Shown here one piece after another: positions 17,691 to 27,155 of a stretch of DNA of 64,000 bases. Position numbers and translations under genes: made by a program. Under the pieces are notes generated by a model that did not search any database, had not been told where the DNA came from, and saw only the letters and a list, made by a program, of their open reading frames with translations. The stretch covers positions 1,245,893 through 1,309,892 of the forward strand of contig NZ_BCUR01000001.1 of NCBI RefSeq assembly GCF_003569005.1, given 5' to 3'. The first letter of the stretch is position 1; each line of letters opens with the position of its first letter. This stretch comes from Vibrio superstes. Lineage in GTDB: Bacteria; Pseudomonadota; Gammaproteobacteria; Enterobacterales; Vibrionaceae.

Positions 17691-18326
17691 ATGACCGCAT
17701 TAAATTCTGAGTTGCTATTCAATATGTTCGAGCATGCTGCGACTAATATCCTAGGCAACGTTGAATTGCTTAATGAATTGGATGGAAAAACGGGTGATGG
17801 CGATCATGGGACTACCATGTTGCGGATATGCCACTGCATAGAACATTTTCTAGAAAAAAGAGAGGGGAACTGGCGCGAGGAAATCGACAATCTTGGTTGG
17901 GATGTGATGAGTAAAGATGGCGGTTCTGCAGGTATGCTGGTGGGTAACCTCTTTATGGGAATAGGAGAGGGCTTAACTAGGGAGCAGCTAAGTGCAGAAG
18001 AAACTGCTCAAGCCTTTCAAAATGGTGTCGAGCGAGTGATGCACTTCAGTGGTGCCCATGCAGGTGATAAAACCATGCTTGATGCCTTGATCCCTGCGAT
18101 ACAAACAATGCAAGAAGATGTCAGCAAGGGTGCAGAGTTAGAAGATATGTTTGAGCATGCAGCTAAGGCCGCAAGGCAAGGTGCAGAGGCCACCAAGCAA
18201 ATGATGCCGATGAGAGGCCGGGCGAAACACATGGGCGAGCGCGCATTGGGGCATATTGATCCGGGGGCCGTGAGTATGGCCATTTTATTTGAATCGTTTG
18301 ATGAAGCTATTCATTTAGTGCACTAG
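17691..18326 (+). CDS. DhaL-type kinase, ATP-binding subunit
   Basis: 211 residues from the ATG with GGAGGA upstream (a longer frame starts 12 bases earlier). The ADP/Mg site LDGKTGDGDHGTTM (about 30-43), GGSAGMLVGN, AGDKTMLDALIPA and GRAKHMGERALGHIDPGA are the DhaL signatures in order. Acts with the DhaK-type subunit to phosphorylate a ketose. Ten bases before the LsrF-like gene. Confidence 0.92.
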   Translation: MTALNSELLFNMFEHAATNILGNVELLNELDGKTGDGDHGTTMLRICHCIEHFLEKREGNWREEIDNLGWDVMSKDGGSAGMLVGNLFMGIGEGLTREQLSAEETAQAFQNGVERVMHFSGAHAGDKTMLDALIPAIQTMQEDVSKGAELEDMFEHAAKAARQGAEATKQMMPMRGRAKHMGERALGHIDPGAVSMAILFESFDEAIHLVH

Positions 18327-18335
18327 GGGGCGAGC

Positions 18336-19220
18336 ATGGCTGACAAAAATGGCAACGTCTTAGCAAAAAGTTATGGGCTTGATACCCCAGCCAAAAACTA
18401 CCCGTTTCATGTAAAAGGTATGGAAAATGTCGACTGGGGCATGAAAGATAGGCTGAGCCGTATCTTTCGACCGGATAGTGGCAAGACCGTTATGCTGGCT
18501 TTTGATCACGGTTACATCATGGGCGCTACGGCTGGACTAGAGCGATTGGATTTGGCGATAGAACCCTTGGCCGAGCATGCTGATGCAATGATGGCCACTC
18601 GAGGCGCTATCCGAAGTTGTATTCAACCGAACCACAATAAGCCCTTGATACTGCGCGCTAGTGCTGGAAGCACAGTGTTGAAAGAAGACCTCAGTGATGA
18701 AGTTGTTGGTGTGGATATTGATGATGCGATTCGAATCAATGCCTCGTGCCTTGCAATACAGGTTTTCGTTGGCGCAAAGGGTGAGTGTTCAAGCTTAAAT
18801 AACTTGGTGAAAACCATAGATGCTGGTGCGCGATATGGCATTCCAACACTGGGAGTGACCGCTGTAGGTAAGGAGATGGAACGAACAAATAGATACTTTA
18901 TGTTGGCCACTAGAGTGTTAGCAGAGTTAGGGGCTCACATAGTGAAAACCTATTACTGCGACGACTTTGAAAAGGTAGTGGCGGCATGTCCTGTTCCTGT
19001 TGTCGTTGCTGGTGGAAAGAAGGTCCCTGAGCTTGATGCGTTAACTATGGCGTACCAGGCGATTCAAGCGGGTGCGGCTGGAGTGGATATGGGAAGAAAC
19101 GTATTCCAAGCGGAAGATCCCGTGGCAATGATCAAAGCTATTTCTGGTGTGGTTCACGATCAATTAACCCCAACGCAGGCGCTAGACCTTTACCACACTG
19201 AAATACATTTAGCTCAATAA
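18336..19220 (+). CDS. LsrF-like class I aldolase/thiolase
   Basis: 294 residues, similar along the whole length to LsrF of the DeoC/LsrF Schiff-base aldolase family: GMENVDWGMKDRLSRIF, GKTVMLAFDHGYIMG, GVDMGRNVFQ. The probable catalytic Lys is in HIVKTYYCDDF. In AI-2 breakdown LsrF transfers an acetyl group from phospho-3,5-dihydroxypentane-2,4-dione to CoA. Here there is no LsrK, LsrG or lsr transporter; the neighbours are a DhaKL kinase and a VOC-like protein, so a related but different phosphorylated ketone is likely the substrate. Confidence 0.85.
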   Translation: MADKNGNVLAKSYGLDTPAKNYPFHVKGMENVDWGMKDRLSRIFRPDSGKTVMLAFDHGYIMGATAGLERLDLAIEPLAEHADAMMATRGAIRSCIQPNHNKPLILRASAGSTVLKEDLSDEVVGVDIDDAIRINASCLAIQVFVGAKGECSSLNNLVKTIDAGARYGIPTLGVTAVGKEMERTNRYFMLATRVLAELGAHIVKTYYCDDFEKVVAACPVPVVVAGGKKVPELDALTMAYQAIQAGAAGVDMGRNVFQAEDPVAMIKAISGVVHDQLTPTQALDLYHTEIHLAQ

Positions 19221-19232
19221 GGAAGGTAAATC

Positions 19233-19778
19233 ATGAAATTTTCACAGTTTATATTTATACCGATTATCGTCGCGTTCTTGGCATTGACCATTCAGGTTTT
19301 GGATCAGCTGGTCGCTCCTCTAATGCCAGTGGTCGGCAACGTCGGTTTTGGTTGGATCGCCTTTATTGCATGGGCTATGTATTTTATGGCTGGCTGCAAT
19401 ATTGATGGTGGGATTAAGACTGTATGTGGCTATGTAGCAGGGATTGTGGCGTCAGTTGCGATCATGGAACTTGGTGGCGCTTTTGCCGCATTGGGATTCT
19501 TTGCTTTTCCTGTTGCCATCTTCTTTGTGGTAGTGCCGTGTATTTGTTTAGAGAGGTTTCCTCCGTTTGATTTCGTTCCAGCATTGTTTGTAGGGGCGGG
19601 CACATTCTTTGGTTTTATGTCTTATGTCTCCGGCGCTACATATGTGACAGCAACAATTACTGAGCTGATTTATTGCTTGATTGGTTTGGGATATGGATGG
19701 ATGACGGTCGCATTGCGCACACGATATGAACAATATGTTGAAGATCATGCACACGAAGGTGAACATCTTCCGCATTAA
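19233..19778 (+). CDS. DUF1097 family membrane protein
   Basis: 181 residues with about five hydrophobic helices (for example FIFIPIIVAFLALTIQVL, GWIAFIAWAMYFMAG) and a polar, His-rich tail EDHAHEGEHLPH. The pattern fits DUF1097 (YcdZ-like) inner-membrane proteins of unknown function. Twelve bases after the LsrF-like gene and before a terminator, so it is the last gene of the operon; it may carry the pathway's substrate, but that is unproven. Confidence 0.75.
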   Translation: MKFSQFIFIPIIVAFLALTIQVLDQLVAPLMPVVGNVGFGWIAFIAWAMYFMAGCNIDGGIKTVCGYVAGIVASVAIMELGGAFAALGFFAFPVAIFFVVVPCICLERFPPFDFVPALFVGAGTFFGFMSYVSGATYVTATITELIYCLIGLGYGWMTVALRTRYEQYVEDHAHEGEHLPH

Positions 19779-19794
19779 TTAAGGATAAATGTCT

Positions 19795-19825
19795 AAAAGC
19801 TCGGCCCGCAGCGGTCGAGCTTTTT
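19795..19825 (+). terminator. Intrinsic terminator after the DhaKL operon
   Basis: AAAAGCTCG / CGAGCTTTTT stem with a partly paired GC-rich loop, then CTGTT. It separates the operon from the SDR gene. Confidence 0.88.
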
Positions 19826-19889
19826 CTGTTACACCTAAAATCTCAAATCAAGCTAATCTTTAATAGAGACCCTAATTCAAGGAGGGAGT

Positions 19890-20621
19890 ATGGGATACGT
19901 TCTAGTGACGGGTGCCAGTGAGGGCATTGGTAAGGCTATTGCCTATAAATTTGCAAGGCAACATCATCCGCTTATCTTGGTATCACGCCAAGTCGATAAG
20001 CTCAATGTTATTAAAAAAGACATTGAAGAGTGCTATGGGGTTGAGGTGATCATTTGCCCTGCGGATCTCGCTGTGCCACTAGCAGTAGACGAAATGTACG
20101 ACCGAGCTATGAAGCATGAGATTGAAGTTTTTGTTAACAATGCAGGCTTTGGTGATTACAACAGAGCGTGGGATGCGGATGTCGATCACGTCGCGAAGAT
20201 GATCGATGTAAATGTTAAAGCGCTCACTAGACTCTCCTTACGATTCATTCAAGACCACAAGAGTAAGCCTGCAACATTGATTAATGTGTCGTCTGCTATG
20301 GGCTACGCTATTTATTCCGATGCAGTGGCGTATTCTGCGACAAAATTCTATGTCTCGGCGTTCACCGAAGGGATTGCGCAAAACCTCAAGGAAGGTGCTT
20401 TCCCCCTTAGGGTTAAGCTACTTGCCCCCGGTCCTGTCACTACAGAGTTTGAAAAAAACGCCATTACAAAATCCAGTATGAGCGAGAATCAATGGGAGGG
20501 ACCGCATACCGCAGGGGAAATGGCAGACTTTGCTTATCGTTTGTATGCCAGTGACCAAATACTTTCTTTGCGAGAAGGTGAAACCATGCGGATCCAAGAC
20601 CCGCTATTTGGGTACGAATAG
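19890..20621 (+). CDS. Short-chain dehydrogenase/reductase
   Basis: 243-residue NAD(P)-dependent oxidoreductase. TGASEGIGKA (about 7-16) is the Rossmann cofactor loop, NNAGFGDY and the catalytic Ser and YSATK follow, with no C-terminal extension. AAGGAGGGAG precedes the ATG. It stands between the DhaKL operon and its regulator on the same strand and may oxidise or reduce a sugar-derived intermediate; substrate not visible. Confidence 0.88.
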   Translation: MGYVLVTGASEGIGKAIAYKFARQHHPLILVSRQVDKLNVIKKDIEECYGVEVIICPADLAVPLAVDEMYDRAMKHEIEVFVNNAGFGDYNRAWDADVDHVAKMIDVNVKALTRLSLRFIQDHKSKPATLINVSSAMGYAIYSDAVAYSATKFYVSAFTEGIAQNLKEGAFPLRVKLLAPGPVTTEFEKNAITKSSMSENQWEGPHTAGEMADFAYRLYASDQILSLREGETMRIQDPLFGYE

Positions 20622-20777
20622 AGCAAGTTAAGGGGTGCTTGCAGTTATTTGTGATGCGCCACTAACAAAGGCGTGTAGTAGGCTCTTTCACCACTATCAG
20701 GTTTCGATATAATTCTAAGCCCATTCACAGTTCATGCACTGACGTGCCGATGAGTTGAACATGCTTGAGAATCTGAC

Positions 20778-21881
20778 GTGAAAAAACTGTTGTTGCTGCT
20801 AGATAGTATGATCTACTTTGATCGGCAGGTGCTAAAAGGTATTCAAACAAAAACTGAAGAACTCAGCCTCAAGGTTGAGCTTCACCTAGAGTCCTACACG
20901 GATACTAATTATCTGCGCTCCCAGAAGTGGGATTACGTTATTGCTGACCTCAATAAACCTAATGTCAGTGATGCTCTGCAAGATCTTTGCCTCCATACCT
21001 TAGTGTTTAGAAACCATGACGGGGGGGACATTCCTACAGGTTTTTCTTCCGTTACTGTCGATAATTTTGGCCTCGCTGATACAGCGCTGCAAAGCTTTAA
21101 AAACAGTGGCTATCAAGCCGTTGGTTACTACACTAGCCAGCAAGACAAAGATGCGCAGTGGTGTTTAGAGCGCCGTGCAGGTTTTACCCAGTCGGCCCAA
21201 ACCGGCGGCTTTACCATCGTAGCGAATATTGAACAGGCAATTGCTAACAAGGATTTCCCAATAGGGGTGTATTGCTCTTCAGATCGCTCGGCAAGAAAAC
21301 TGGTCAATCTCTGTTATCGTAATTCAGTCAGTGTGCCTGAGCAGGTTTCCATCATAGGCACAGACTATGATGATACGGAGCGGATGTTATCTTCAATTCC
21401 TCTTAGTTCTGTTGCCCTAAACCCGGTTGAATTAGGTAAGATTTGTATAGAAACGCTATTTAAATCAGTTAGGTACAAAAAAGCCTATCAAGAGGTGTTC
21501 TCCTCATACGAGCTGATCCATGGTCGTACAACGCAATCTGCACTTAAGCTAGATACGGTTCTGGTGAAGGCTGAAAGTTTTATTCGAAATAACTTTCATC
21601 GAAACATCAAGATAAAGCAGGTGACTGAATATTGTCGTGTATCAAGAAAAACCTTGGATAGTCGTTTCTTAGATAATTATGGTGAAACTACCCACCAATT
21701 TATTACCAAACAACGATTGGATAGAGCTAAGCATCTGCTTGTGTCAACCGATGATAGTATTGATGCTATTGCCAAACAATGTGGTTATCCCAACCAGTGC
21801 TATCTTTCTCAAGTGTTTTCAAAACTGCTAAGAACAACACCTAATCGTTACCGTCAGCAAACAGAAGATAAAGCGTCTTAA
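20778..21881 (+). CDS. XylR-like regulator (sugar-binding domain plus AraC HTH)
   Basis: 367 residues, GTG start. The first two thirds are a LacI/periplasmic-binding-protein-like ligand domain (VSVPEQVSIIGTDYDDTE is the typical hinge strand), the last third an AraC HTH (KIKQVTEYCRVSRKTLDSRF then IDAIAKQCGYPNQCYLSQVF). This is the D-xylose regulator architecture. It lies directly before the GH3 gene and after the SDR, so it likely responds to a sugar handled by this cluster. Confidence 0.88.
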   Translation: MKKLLLLLDSMIYFDRQVLKGIQTKTEELSLKVELHLESYTDTNYLRSQKWDYVIADLNKPNVSDALQDLCLHTLVFRNHDGGDIPTGFSSVTVDNFGLADTALQSFKNSGYQAVGYYTSQQDKDAQWCLERRAGFTQSAQTGGFTIVANIEQAIANKDFPIGVYCSSDRSARKLVNLCYRNSVSVPEQVSIIGTDYDDTERMLSSIPLSSVALNPVELGKICIETLFKSVRYKKAYQEVFSSYELIHGRTTQSALKLDTVLVKAESFIRNNFHRNIKIKQVTEYCRVSRKTLDSRFLDNYGETTHQFITKQRLDRAKHLLVSTDDSIDAIAKQCGYPNQCYLSQVFSKLLRTTPNRYRQQTEDKAS

Positions 21882-22033
21882 ACATGCACGTTTATTAGTT
21901 ATTTGGCGCTGTAACCCTTCTTTTTTATATATTTGGTAAGTTTGATTATCAATTTTATAACTGCGCTCTATCAAGCAGAGTTTCTTGGTATTAATCGCGA
22001 TAATCCCATGCATTGTTTAAACGGAGTATCGTG

Positions 22034-24400
22034 ATGACCCTATACAAAGATGCAGCATTCTCAACCCAAGAAAGGGTAGCTGACTTGATGGCGAGAATGA
22101 CTATAGAAGAAAAAATTGCTCAACTTGGCGCTCAGTGGCTAATTCTAGATCCAGAAGGTGACCATAGAGAGCGAGAGCTTGAAATGAGTGATAGCGAATC
22201 TGGACGTACTGTCAGTGACAAATTAAAGCTGGGTATCGGTCAGATAACTCGCCCGCTAGGAACACATACGGTTTCTCCTGTTGATGGCGTTAAAGCATTA
22301 AACGAGCTTCAAAAATTTCTTGTGGAGGAGACTCGCCTTGGCATTCCCGCCATCTCTCACGAAGAATGTCTTGTTGGTTTGATGAGTTCAGAGGCGACCT
22401 TGTATCCGTCTTCCCTTAACTATGGACACACTTGGAATCCTGAGCTTATTTATAACGCGGCGAGTGACATCGGCCGTCAGGTTCGTGCGGTGGGTGCAAA
22501 ACAAGGGCTTGCTCCTGTACTAGACGTGTCGAGAGATGTTCGCTGGGGACGCACGGAAGAAACTCTGGGTGAAGATCCATACCTAGTTGGCGTTATGGCC
22601 ATAGAATACGTTAAGGGTTTGCAGGGCGAAAACAGAGACCTGTATGCAACTCTAAAACACTACGTAGGTCACTCAGCCAGTGAGGGAGCCCGTAACCACG
22701 CTCCTGTTAATCTAGGCTTTAAAGAGCTTAATGATACCTTTATGTTGCCATTTGAAATGGCGGTTAAACTCGGTAACGCAGGTTCAATCATGCCGGCTTA
22801 CCATGATATCGATGGCGAGCCGTGCCATGCGTCTCATTATCTACTTACTGAGGTGTTGCGTGAACAATGGGGCTTTGATGGATTGATCGTAGCTGACTAC
22901 GGTGGTATCGATCTACTTGCGGCTCACCACGCCGTTGCGGCGGACAGTGCTGAAGCGGCAGCACTTGCATTTAACGCGGGTCTTGATGTTGAACTGCCGG
23001 ACGATGCTTGCTCGAACCGCCTAACAAAGGCGCTAGAAGCCGGTCTTATTACCATCGATACCATAGATACCATCGTTGAGCGCATCTTGAAAACCAAGTT
23101 TGAATTTGGTTTATTTGAGAACCCTTACACTGAGACCCCAACAGAGCCACTGCACAACGAGAAGAGCACAGAGCTTAGCTACAAAATTGCCAGTGAATCT
23201 GCAGTACTACTAAAAAATGACGGCACCTTACCTTTGTCTAAACAAACGCCTATTGCGGTTGTGGGTGCAACAGCCAACGATCCTCTAGCATTATTAGGTG
23301 GCTATAGCTTCCCTGTACACTTGATCTTAAGTGATACCGACAGTGGTGAGCTGAACTCAAATACTTTGCTGCAGAGCCTAAAAGAATCGTTTGAATCTGT
23401 GGAGTACGCAAAAGGCTGTGACATCCTGACTGAGCGTCGCGCCAACGCGCCAGTGTTCCCAGGTGATGTAAGCATGGCCATTGCACAAGACCAAACGTCA
23501 CCAGTGAGTCAAGACACCTCATTTATCCAACAGGCTGTAGAGGTAGCTCAGCAAAGTGAAGTTATTGTGGCATGCGTGGGTGATTTGGCAGGCCTGTTCC
23601 AAACGGGCACTATCGGAGAAGGTTCAGATACCGATAGCCTCGAATTGCCAGGTGTGCAGCGTGAGATGCTGGATGCACTGCTAGATACGGGCAAACCTGT
23701 GGTAATACTAGTAACAGGTGGTCGTCCTTATCAATTGGGTAGAGCCGAAGACGAAGCGAGCGCCATTTTGTATGGATGGGCTCCGGGCCAAGAGGGAGCA
23801 AATGCGATTGCTGATATCCTTTCTGGCGAGGTGAACCCAAGTGGTAAGTTAACCTTGTCTATCCCTAAAAATGTCGGGGCAGTACCGTATTTCTACAACC
23901 ATAAACTCAAGAGTGCGGGTACGCCAATTGCTTATCACTTTGGTTCTGCGTACAACTTTGGATTTGGATTAAGCTATACGCAGTTCGATTATAAAGATGT
24001 ACTCGTGGGCAATACTAGCGTCGAATTTGATGGCAGTGTCGAGGTATCGGTGACCATCACCAATACGGGCAAGCGAGCGGGCGCAGAGGTGGTGCAACTC
24101 TATACCCGAGACAAGTTATGCTCTGTAGTGCGCCCGGTAAAAGAGTTAAAAGGATTCCATAAAGTATGGCTGCAACCAGGTGAGAGCAAACGTATCACCT
24201 TCAGTTTGCCAGTAGATATGCTCAACTTTACCAATGCCAAGCATCAACGCGTTGTTGAAGGTGGCGAGTTTGACATTATGATTGGTCGATCATCAAGCGA
24301 GATTGAACACAGCTCTATCGTTAACGTCAATGGTAAGGTAAATACCCTACCTAAAGAGTGGCGTATGATCTGTGAAACAAAAGAAGTTCAGTCGGCGTAA
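22034..24400 (+). CDS. Glycoside hydrolase family 3 (beta-glucosidase/xylosidase type)
   Basis: 788 residues from ATG 22034, which has ACGGAG at good spacing (a TTG lies 21 bases upstream). N-terminal GH3 barrel with RWGRTEETLGEDPYLVG, KHYVGHSASEGARN and the probable nucleophile Asp in LIVADYGGID; then the GH3 C-terminal alpha/beta domain and a fibronectin-III-like domain near the end (VSVTITNTGKRAGAEVVQLY). No signal peptide, so it acts inside the cell on imported oligosaccharides or glycosides. The exact sugar is unclear. Confidence 0.92.
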   Translation: MTLYKDAAFSTQERVADLMARMTIEEKIAQLGAQWLILDPEGDHRERELEMSDSESGRTVSDKLKLGIGQITRPLGTHTVSPVDGVKALNELQKFLVEETRLGIPAISHEECLVGLMSSEATLYPSSLNYGHTWNPELIYNAASDIGRQVRAVGAKQGLAPVLDVSRDVRWGRTEETLGEDPYLVGVMAIEYVKGLQGENRDLYATLKHYVGHSASEGARNHAPVNLGFKELNDTFMLPFEMAVKLGNAGSIMPAYHDIDGEPCHASHYLLTEVLREQWGFDGLIVADYGGIDLLAAHHAVAADSAEAAALAFNAGLDVELPDDACSNRLTKALEAGLITIDTIDTIVERILKTKFEFGLFENPYTETPTEPLHNEKSTELSYKIASESAVLLKNDGTLPLSKQTPIAVVGATANDPLALLGGYSFPVHLILSDTDSGELNSNTLLQSLKESFESVEYAKGCDILTERRANAPVFPGDVSMAIAQDQTSPVSQDTSFIQQAVEVAQQSEVIVACVGDLAGLFQTGTIGEGSDTDSLELPGVQREMLDALLDTGKPVVILVTGGRPYQLGRAEDEASAILYGWAPGQEGANAIADILSGEVNPSGKLTLSIPKNVGAVPYFYNHKLKSAGTPIAYHFGSAYNFGFGLSYTQFDYKDVLVGNTSVEFDGSVEVSVTITNTGKRAGAEVVQLYTRDKLCSVVRPVKELKGFHKVWLQPGESKRITFSLPVDMLNFTNAKHQRVVEGGEFDIMIGRSSSEIEHSSIVNVNGKVNTLPKEWRMICETKEVQSA

Positions 24401-24429
24401 GCTACTAAACACAACAGGCCTTAATTCAA

Positions 24430-24453
24430 GCCACTCTTGCGAGTGGCTTTTTT
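24430..24453 (+). terminator. Intrinsic terminator after GH3
   Basis: Perfect GCCACTC-TTGC-GAGTGGC stem-loop followed by six T residues. Confidence 0.93.
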
Positions 24454-24658
24454 GTTTGTTTCTGATTGCTGATGTAAGTGAGCTTTACACTTATCAGACA
24501 TTAGATTATTATCAGTACCAAGTACTTAAAATTTCATGCGAAAGGGATTATTCAAGCAGATAAATGTTTCCTTGGCGTCAACTGGTAATCAAAAAATGGA
24601 ATTTTGTGGGTATTATCGCGCTAGTTTTTTATAACGAACAAACTTCTTCAGGTGATTA

Positions 24659-26941
24659 ATGAAAAACAACTACTCTATTCTTGCTATAGCCGTCTCATCA
24701 TTGTTGATGGGGTGCTCTGACTCCGATTCCGATTCTGCACCAGAGACTTTTACGATCTCAGGGGTTGTACTAGACGATATATATCAGGCTAATGCAGAGG
24801 TTTGTATCGATTTTGAAGGATTGGATAATACTTGTGATTCATCATACTCCGCTATGACTGATGAGAATGGCCGATTTGAGTTTGAAGTTAATACCGAAGA
24901 GAAAGAACGTCTTTCAGAAGCAAAAATCACCGCCAAAATATCTAACGCGAACGGCTCAAACAATTACACTGCTCAAGCAAATACAGACTCAATCAAATAC
25001 CAATCACTGATGATTGGATTTGAAGAGCAAGAGGTTGTTGTATCTCCATTCACTACGCAAGTAGTTAATGAAATTGCTTTAGATACTACGAACCTTATTA
25101 ATGAAGCTTCTTATAAAAAATCGTCTAACACAGTTGTTGGTAAACAAAACTTAGATAGTGCAGATAATTTGTTTGAAGACTATCTGCTAGCAAGTGATCA
25201 AGATGTTTCTGATCGAGCGACCATAGCTAAGCAAGATATGGAAAAAGCCAATGAGATCAAGCAAGAAATCCTGAATGATATAAATGACAATCCAGACTCT
25301 CCTTACGCTGATTGGGATACTATCGAGGTAATTGTCAGTAACTTTTGGCAGCATAGCCATCACAACCATGAATTCACTCATCGTGTCGAGCATCTTGTCT
25401 ACGCAACCAGAATTAATTCTCAGGGTCAGGAAGAAGACCGTAAAGAAGGTATTCAATGGTATGTTGAAGAATATCAAGATGGATTAGGCCTCCCATTGCA
25501 AAATTGGAGTGAAGAGCGAACTTGGATTTCAGGAAATACAGTACAAGTTCACGCCTTTTGGGAGTTTGACTATGACCAAGATGGTCTGTTTCTATTCAAA
25601 GGTGAAAAAGGCGCAGAGTATCAGTATCAAATCAATGAATCTGGATATGAGCAATACAGTGGTTATGAAACTTACAACGAAGGAAATCCAGCAGACGAAG
25701 GTGCTCAAGATCGAGGCGATAGAGAATGGGTGGAGAACTGCCCTATTGTTGAAGAGCTAGATAAGATCGGAACTGGCGATGTATTAGATACTTGTGTGGA
25801 CTTCGTTGAGTATAGAGATGTAAACACCGCAGAGATAAAAAAAGGACTTCAAACCACCGATAATATGACGGAATGGCAAGCTCCTATTGGTACGCCTGTT
25901 GATGTGCAAAATGATAATCAGGATTACTACGAAGAAAGAACTCAAGAGTGGATGGATGACGAATCCAATTCATACACAACCAAACACGATTGGAATGCCC
26001 TGCATTACCATGATCCTGACATAGCACATCCAGAACCATTTAATGAGATCAAGATTGAAGGTGTGGATGAAAATGGAGAGAGTTTCTCGGATCACTCTAC
26101 TCCGTATTGGGACAATATGTTGAGTCCGACGAATGATCTTGGGTTACGCGGAATTCAGATTTACAACCAAGTAAACCCGTTTAGCTGGAAGAGTACATCA
26201 AACGTTTTCTTACAAGAACGATACACTCAACATCTTGATGGTTCAGAAACCTATGTTAGTACAACACTGCGATTTGAAGGTGGAGATCAAGAACTTTATT
26301 ATGTTGATGCAAGTGGCAAGCCAGAGATCTGGTCTGAAACAAACATTGAGTGGGATGAAGAATCGCAAGTTCTTGATGCAAAAATCAAGATCTATGACAA
26401 AGATAACCTTGATCTAGAGCCTGTGGTTAAACACTTCTTACTAGATAACTATGCACAATATGGAGATGCGATCTTTGCTGATATGAAGATTGATGGCTAT
26501 CCAGGGAATGTTAATCGCCTTGCTTTTACTTCCGATATCTTTAGAGAGTCTGTTATCTGGAATGTGAGTGTGGAGAGTGAGCATGTCGAGCTACAACAAG
26601 TTGCAGACTTTATTTTTAAATCGGGCGAGAGCTTTTCATTTAAAGGGTATGCACAAGACTATGATATGAACAACCATCCATTTAGTACATGTGGTGAAGC
26701 TGTTCATGGTGGGATACAGAACCTTCTGCAGTTTGAAAAGGGTGGAGACATATATATTTCGATCCGTTGTGATGATGGTACGGGCGGTTCTTGGGTTAAC
26801 GAAACTTACACACTCCAGATTGATGCAATTGATACCACAGGAAACTTTGTTGCTACATTGAAACAATGGGCACATGGTTCAAATATACTGGATGCAGACC
26901 CTCTCGCAACCGCAACTGTAACTTTCCAAAGGGCTAACTAG
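24659..26941 (+). CDS. Large unique lipoprotein, 760 aa
   Basis: Signal peptide with lipobox LLMGC (Cys19), then an Asp/Ser-rich linker DSDSDSAPE, typical of surface lipoproteins. Residues about 30-100 resemble a carboxypeptidase-regulatory-like or Ig-like beta domain (SGVVLDDIYQANAEVCIDF, TDENGRFEFEV). The rest is acidic, rich in Trp, Tyr and Asp, without a family I recognise. His-rich QHSHHNHEFTH at about 231-241. Flanked by terminators on both sides, so monocistronic. Probably outer-membrane anchored; function unknown. Confidence 0.85.
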   Translation: MKNNYSILAIAVSSLLMGCSDSDSDSAPETFTISGVVLDDIYQANAEVCIDFEGLDNTCDSSYSAMTDENGRFEFEVNTEEKERLSEAKITAKISNANGSNNYTAQANTDSIKYQSLMIGFEEQEVVVSPFTTQVVNEIALDTTNLINEASYKKSSNTVVGKQNLDSADNLFEDYLLASDQDVSDRATIAKQDMEKANEIKQEILNDINDNPDSPYADWDTIEVIVSNFWQHSHHNHEFTHRVEHLVYATRINSQGQEEDRKEGIQWYVEEYQDGLGLPLQNWSEERTWISGNTVQVHAFWEFDYDQDGLFLFKGEKGAEYQYQINESGYEQYSGYETYNEGNPADEGAQDRGDREWVENCPIVEELDKIGTGDVLDTCVDFVEYRDVNTAEIKKGLQTTDNMTEWQAPIGTPVDVQNDNQDYYEERTQEWMDDESNSYTTKHDWNALHYHDPDIAHPEPFNEIKIEGVDENGESFSDHSTPYWDNMLSPTNDLGLRGIQIYNQVNPFSWKSTSNVFLQERYTQHLDGSETYVSTTLRFEGGDQELYYVDASGKPEIWSETNIEWDEESQVLDAKIKIYDKDNLDLEPVVKHFLLDNYAQYGDAIFADMKIDGYPGNVNRLAFTSDIFRESVIWNVSVESEHVELQQVADFIFKSGESFSFKGYAQDYDMNNHPFSTCGEAVHGGIQNLLQFEKGGDIYISIRCDDGTGGSWVNETYTLQIDAIDTTGNFVATLKQWAHGSNILDADPLATATVTFQRAN

Positions 26942-26965
26942 GTAACAGTAACTAGCTAATTCCTC

Positions 26966-26992
26966 AAAGCGCCATTCTATTGGCGCTTTTTT
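26966..26992 (+). terminator. Intrinsic terminator
   Basis: AAAGCGCCA / TTGGCGCTTTTTT hairpin with T run, ending the lipoprotein transcript. Confidence 0.92.
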
Positions 26993-27155
26993 GTATTCAT
27001 AGAAAAGGCTAGGGGATTTTCATTGCCTCATCAAGCATGAGTTGTAATTTGGATAAGACTAACAAGGATTTATCCGTCTTTGCGTGGTAACATTCGGCCC
27101 GTTTTCTTGCTATAGCCTATGCTATTGCTATCCACCTGTTTCTAATGAGTAATCT

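Noticed and set aside
18336..19220. Calling this gene lsrF of a standard AI-2 operon
   Set aside because: lsrK, lsrG, lsrR and lsrACDB are absent in the window; the neighbours point to another substrate.
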